Of a DNA stretch of 64,000 bases, positions 62,115 to 64,000 are shown piece after piece (the stretch's first letter is position 1; the number at the start of each line of letters is the position of its first letter). Position numbers and translations under genes: made by a program. Origin of the DNA: Sinotaia quadrata (lineage: Eukaryota; Mollusca; Gastropoda; Architaenioglossa; Viviparidae); contig CM054181.1 in assembly GCA_028829895.1 (NCBI GenBank), positions 115,015,860-115,079,859 on the forward strand, written 5' to 3'. The notes beneath the pieces are model-generated. The model searched no databases and was not told where the DNA came from. It worked only from the letters and a program-made list of their open reading frames with translations.

Positions 62115-64000
62115 GTAAGTGCCATCATGCAGATATTTTATAGCCTTGTCAAAAAAGAGTTACTGCATTACTACATCACAAAGTGCTTCAGTAAAAAGAG
62201 CAATTTGTCTGAATAATTCCTATAATAAATATAAATGTTTATAGATCAGTAAGTAAAACTCATCAGACTGACCACTTTTGACATTTAAATGAAAAATAAA
62301 TGTCACTGTAACTAATCTGAATAATTTGAAAGCTAGTGAAAAGTTTAGTGATGGCTTTATTGACTGCTCAATTCATGGAAGATTTGGGCAAAACTAAATA
62401 ATCTGTCAGACATTCATTGCAAAGATGATCAAGAAGCAATTTTGACTCTAAATACATTTTCTGCATATTTATTATTTATTCAGAAAGAGCAAACTTGATG
62501 TTCTGCAATATGAAATTTGGGATATTTATTAAGTCAGATACGTTTTTTTATTGAATACTATATGTACATATTGTGTGAGAACCATAAGTTCAAATAGACA
62601 TAAGAGGCAAGGAGCCACTGTAAACTCTCAGGGGAGATAAAATATTAAAGTACTCACTGGGTAGTGTGACCTTAGTGGGAGTAAGCATCCTTTATTTCTT
62701 AGAGGTACAGACATCTTAGAAAAGGAACTATATAGACTGAGATGTACCTATCTGAGACTTGTCAAGTCTCTTTCAGAAATTAGATACCTAGCATAATCAG
62801 GTGTATGGTGCCATCACTGTGTTCTGTGTGAAACTTGTTTGTTTTTTAGATTCTGTGTCTGCCACAGAGACCCTGTTCTCATACAGATAAATAGCATATC
62901 TTGATGAATGAAAATATGAGTTGCAATCAGAATTGATTTTTCTGGATTTTTCTGGAAACCTAGGTTTTGCAGAAACTTCATCAAGCTAAGACTGATGACA
63001 CAGAATGTGTGGGTTGCTGAGTCTTCAGAAAATCATCTAGATAAATTGTAAATAGCCAAATTTGTCTAAGGTCCTGACATTCCCATCAGTGTGAGTGAAT
63101 GCCCACTATCTTATGGAAATGTAGAATTGTAGAAACTGGAACTGAAACACCCTTTCCTAGAATGAAAGAAAGGAGCATTTCACGATCGCTTGCCTACCTA
63201 TCTATGAAAATAAGTCTCTGAGATACAGGCTAATTGTTTGATCTCCCAGTGCAATGACATTGCTTATGATAGTGGTGGATAGCATCTTGAAATCAGAGAT
63301 GGATAGCAAACTTAAGTCTTTGACAGGTCTCCATTATCTAGATGGAGCTGTGGTGCTAGAAAATGTCTGGACTGGAAACCTCCAGAACAACCCTCAAAAA
63401 TCCCATCTGCAAGCTTGCAGTTTTTGGGTGGATATAATGTCATTTGTGAGCTCAGAAAGTAAGGCCATCACAAGGTGATATTTTTTCACAAGAAATCGTG
63501 TGATTATTTTATCTACTTTTTAAGAAAATGATTGAATTATTGGTAATCAATTTGACTAGCGTTTCAGGTTAGATGTTGTGATTGCCGAGAACATAAAAAT
63601 TAGAGTAACATTAATATTGTACTTATATGTCTTGAATGTGTGCATGCATGGGCACGAGGCATGCATTTTTAGAGGTTTATTTGCCGCTTACATATCCACC
63701 TCTTTTGGAGTATTGTCAACTGTGCACTGTACCAAAGTACCTCAGCATTACTTGGATCAGTTTGGATTCAGAAGAGTTGATTGCATGTGGCCAATGTGGG
63801 TATCACATGTTGTGTGTTAGTTTCTGCAGGCTTTGTTTTTGGTTCATTATTTTTTATTAGGGAGTTTTCTGTACACAGTGGAAGTGGCACATGACTGTTG
63901 TGTTTTGTCTGCTTTTAGGGATAGGGTAGGGTTAGTCTTTGTTGTTTTTTTATATAAAGGTTAGGGTTAGAATTAAATGTATAAATAAAAACAGAAAATA
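62115..64000 (+). other. SLC7 intron 9 (open at the window edge)
   Basis: It begins with a GTAAGT donor. No further SLC7 exon (TM9 onward) is recognisable before 64000. The 62590-63560 part is less AT-rich and shares the phrase TTTGTGAGCTCAGAAAGTAAG plus GCCATCACAA (about 63442-63475) with about 61517-61555, which suggests a dispersed repeat. The last 100 bases contain GTTAGGGTTAG-like runs. Confidence 0.5.

Noticed and set aside
1..64000. CRISPR arrays, operons, prophage or bacterial-type systems
   Set aside because: Tandem repeats here lack unique spacers of constant length, and the genes are spliced eukaryotic genes.

Overview
The window is eukaryotic nuclear DNA. It is AT-rich, with short exons bounded by GT-AG splice sites, long introns, many minisatellites and decayed transposable elements. 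Gene content and exon style fit a bilaterian invertebrate. The many TAGGCCTA palindromes and the mix of repeats suggest a mollusc or other lophotrochozoan, but that placement is tentative. Nothing prokaryotic or viral was seen.

Three protein-coding genes can be reconstructed exon by exon. (1) Minus strand, 9244 down to 294 and continuing off the left edge: the 5' four coding exons of a gigaxonin (GAN/KLHL16) orthologue, a BTB-BACK-Kelch substrate adaptor for a cullin-3 ubiquitin ligase. (2) Plus strand, 16650-29530: a complete 11-exon M17 leucyl-aminopeptidase-like gene, NPEPL1, predicted 519 aa, with all expected metal-binding and catalytic residues and one GC-AG intron. (3) Plus strand, 43358-62114 and continuing off the right edge: nine exons of an SLC7-family L-type amino-acid transporter light chain (LAT1/LAT2, SLC7A5/SLC7A8-like), including the cysteine that links to the SLC3 heavy chain. 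Genes 1 and 2 are head to head about 7.4 kb apart; genes 2 and 3 are in tandem, about 13.8 kb apart. There is no sign that they act in one pathway.

The rest is introns and repeats. The large second intron of the gigaxonin gene (1113-6797) holds a decayed piggyBac transposase with a 53-bp minisatellite expanded inside its coding region, and next to it a fold-back element (4656-6711) with roughly 0.5-kb inverted arms. The 9.4-14.4 kb intergenic stretch carries degraded Gln/Asn-rich gag-like repeat units on the minus strand, with a third copy at 36955-37430, plus two clean tandem repeats. Between genes 2 and 3 lie further minisatellites, an unresolved CpG-richer block (38.1-39.7 kb), and a decayed copy of an uncharacterised multicopy invertebrate ORF family (40.3-41.8 kb) whose 5' end forms a 74-bp inverted repeat.

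I found no convincing new biological system. The most notable items are the two transposon fossils, the inverted repeat at the 5' end of the unknown ORF, the GC-AG intron inside the aminopeptidase active-site region, and a Gly-to-Ala change at the transporter's substrate-binding TM6 motif. Family assignments rest on remembered conserved motifs, not on database searches.
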